From: Streptomyces lydicus
GTDB lineage: Bacteria; Actinomycetota; Actinomycetes; Streptomycetales; Streptomycetaceae
Assembly (NCBI RefSeq): GCF_004125265.1
Contig: NZ_RDTE01000003.1
Location: 7,440,001-7,504,000, forward strand
DNA length: 64,000 nt
Direction: 5' to 3'
Both the position numbers and the translations under genes were made by a program. Under the pieces are notes generated by a model. It saw only the letters and a list, made by a program, of their open reading frames with translations, was not told the DNA's origin and searched no databases. This document shows positions 63,175-64,000 of the stretch, in pieces; within the stretch, counting starts at the first letter, position 1, and the number at the start of each line of letters is the position of its first letter.

Positions 63175-64000
63175 ATGACGTCCACGGTGCCCACCGCCGC
63201 CCACCACGCGGATGCCCAGCCGCCGATCACCATGTTCGGCCCGGACTTCCCGTACGCCTACGACGACTTCCTCGCCCACCCGGCGGGCCTCGGCCAGATC
63301 CCCGCCACCGAGCACGGCAAGGAGGTCGCGGTCATCGGCGGCGGCCTCTCCGGCATCATCACCGCCTACGAGCTGATGAAGATGGGCCTCAAGCCTGTCG
63401 TCTACGAGGCGGATCAGATAGGCGGCCGGCTGCGGACCATCGGCTTCGACGGCACCCCGGCCGACGCCGCGGGCCTGACCGCCGAGATGGGCGCGATGCG
63501 CTTCCCGCCGTCCTCGACGGCGCTCCAGCACTACATCGACCTGGTGGGCCTCGCGACCACGCCGTTCCCCAACCCGCTGGCGCCGGACACTCCCTCGACC
63601 GTCGTCGACCTCAAGGGCGAGTCCCACTACGCGCGTACGGTCGACGACCTCCCCGAGGTCTACCACCAGGTGATGGACGCCTGGAACGCCTGCCTGGAAG
63701 AGGGCGCGGACTTCTCCGACATGAACCAGGCGATCCGCGAGCGCGATGTCCCGCGCATCCGCGAGATCTGGTCCCGACTCGTCGAGAAGCTCGACAACCA
63801 GACCTTCTACGGCTACCTCTGCGACTCGACGGCCTTCAAGTCCTTCCGCCACCGGGAGATCTTCGGCCAGGTCGGCTTCGGCACCGGCGGCTGGGACACC
63901 GACTTCCCCAACTCCATCCTGGAGATCCTGCGGGTCGTCTACACCGAGGCCGACGACCACCACCGCGGCATCGTCGGCGGCAGCCAGCAGCTGCCGCTGC
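63175..64000 (+). CDS. davB: Flavin amine oxidase, probable lysine 2-monooxygenase (DavB-like), partial
   Basis: N-terminal 275 residues; the gene continues past the window edge. ATG at 63175 after AAGGAG. FAD-binding VIGGGLSGIITAYELMKMGLKPVVYEAD (residues 53-80) and GGRLRT near 83; TAEMGAMRFPPSSTA near 100 and FGQVGFGTGGWDTDFPNS near 230 closely resemble the known P. putida lysine 2-monooxygenase, which makes 5-aminopentanamide from lysine. Tryptophan 2-monooxygenases are relatives, so the substrate stays open. The 143-base gap to davA holds TGATCCG repeats. Confidence 0.8.
   Translation, partial: MTSTVPTAAHHADAQPPITMFGPDFPYAYDDFLAHPAGLGQIPATEHGKEVAVIGGGLSGIITAYELMKMGLKPVVYEADQIGGRLRTIGFDGTPADAAGLTAEMGAMRFPPSSTALQHYIDLVGLATTPFPNPLAPDTPSTVVDLKGESHYARTVDDLPEVYHQVMDAWNACLEEGADFSDMNQAIRERDVPRIREIWSRLVEKLDNQTFYGYLCDSTAFKSFRHREIFGQVGFGTGGWDTDFPNSILEILRVVYTEADDHHRGIVGGSQQLPL

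Overview
The window is a high-GC chromosomal segment from a Streptomyces or very close relative. The evidence is GC-rich third positions, frequent GTG and TTG starts, a BldD with its c-di-GMP motif, an sIHF gene, and a gene order (yajC-secDF-apt-rel ... bldD-pyrRBC-carAB-pyrDF-sIHF-gmk-rpoZ-coaBC-metK-priA) that is typical of the conserved Streptomyces chromosome core. I see no insertion sequence, prophage, tRNA, rRNA or CRISPR array.

Layout. 0.1-7.2 kb: Sec accessory translocase (yajC, secD, secF), purine salvage (apt) and the bifunctional (p)ppGpp enzyme. 7.2-12.8 kb: a DUF349 protein and a cyclophilin on the minus strand, then a metallo-hydrolase, hisS and a VKOR-like thiol oxidase. 12.8-18.2 kb: rarA, a HugZ/DUF2470-type protein divergent from rpsD with an iron-box-like palindrome between them, and a large NB-ARC/TPR ATPase. 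18.3-28.3 kb: an alaS operon (DUF948, small membrane protein, alaS, ruvX, mltG, aroE) followed by aroC-aroK-aroB-aroQ. 28.6-31.7 kb: a P-loop protein, an M24 peptidase-like protein with altered metal ligands, efp and nusB. 31.9-42.7 kb: bldD divergent from the complete pyrimidine operon (pyrR-B-C-membrane protein-carA-carB-pyrD-pyrF), with a PyrR-binding-type hairpin over the pyrR ribosome binding site. 42.9-52.8 kb: sIHF, gmk, rpoZ, coaBC, metK, a helicase-dead type PriA, a small HTH protein, fmt and rsmB. 52.8-59.5 kb: a more variable stretch with a short-chain dehydrogenase divergent from a LysR regulator, rpe, a SorC-type regulator, a secreted lipoprotein RNase overlapping its barstar-like inhibitor, and guaB1. 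59.7-64 kb: a CAT-type amino acid permease, an AsnC/Lrp regulator, a nitrilase-family amidase and a flavin amine oxidase that runs off the end. The last two resemble DavA and DavB of the lysine monooxygenase pathway.

How it works together. Most of the window is housekeeping: nucleotide synthesis (pyr operon, gmk, guaB1, apt), the shikimate pathway, translation (alaS, hisS, efp, fmt, rsmB, rpsD) and its global regulators (Rel, BldD, sIHF, omega). The right end looks like an inducible lysine uptake and degradation unit. A GCGCAACG(A/G) repeat occurs three times upstream of both the permease and the amidase promoters, with the last copy just upstream of each predicted -35 box, which suggests a shared activator-type operator, most simply for the AsnC protein encoded between them. 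Several genes (gmk, priA, rpe, guaB1, the LysR gene, the M24 gene, rarA) have a -10-like hexamer six or seven bases before the start codon and mostly no ribosome binding site, as expected for leaderless transcripts.
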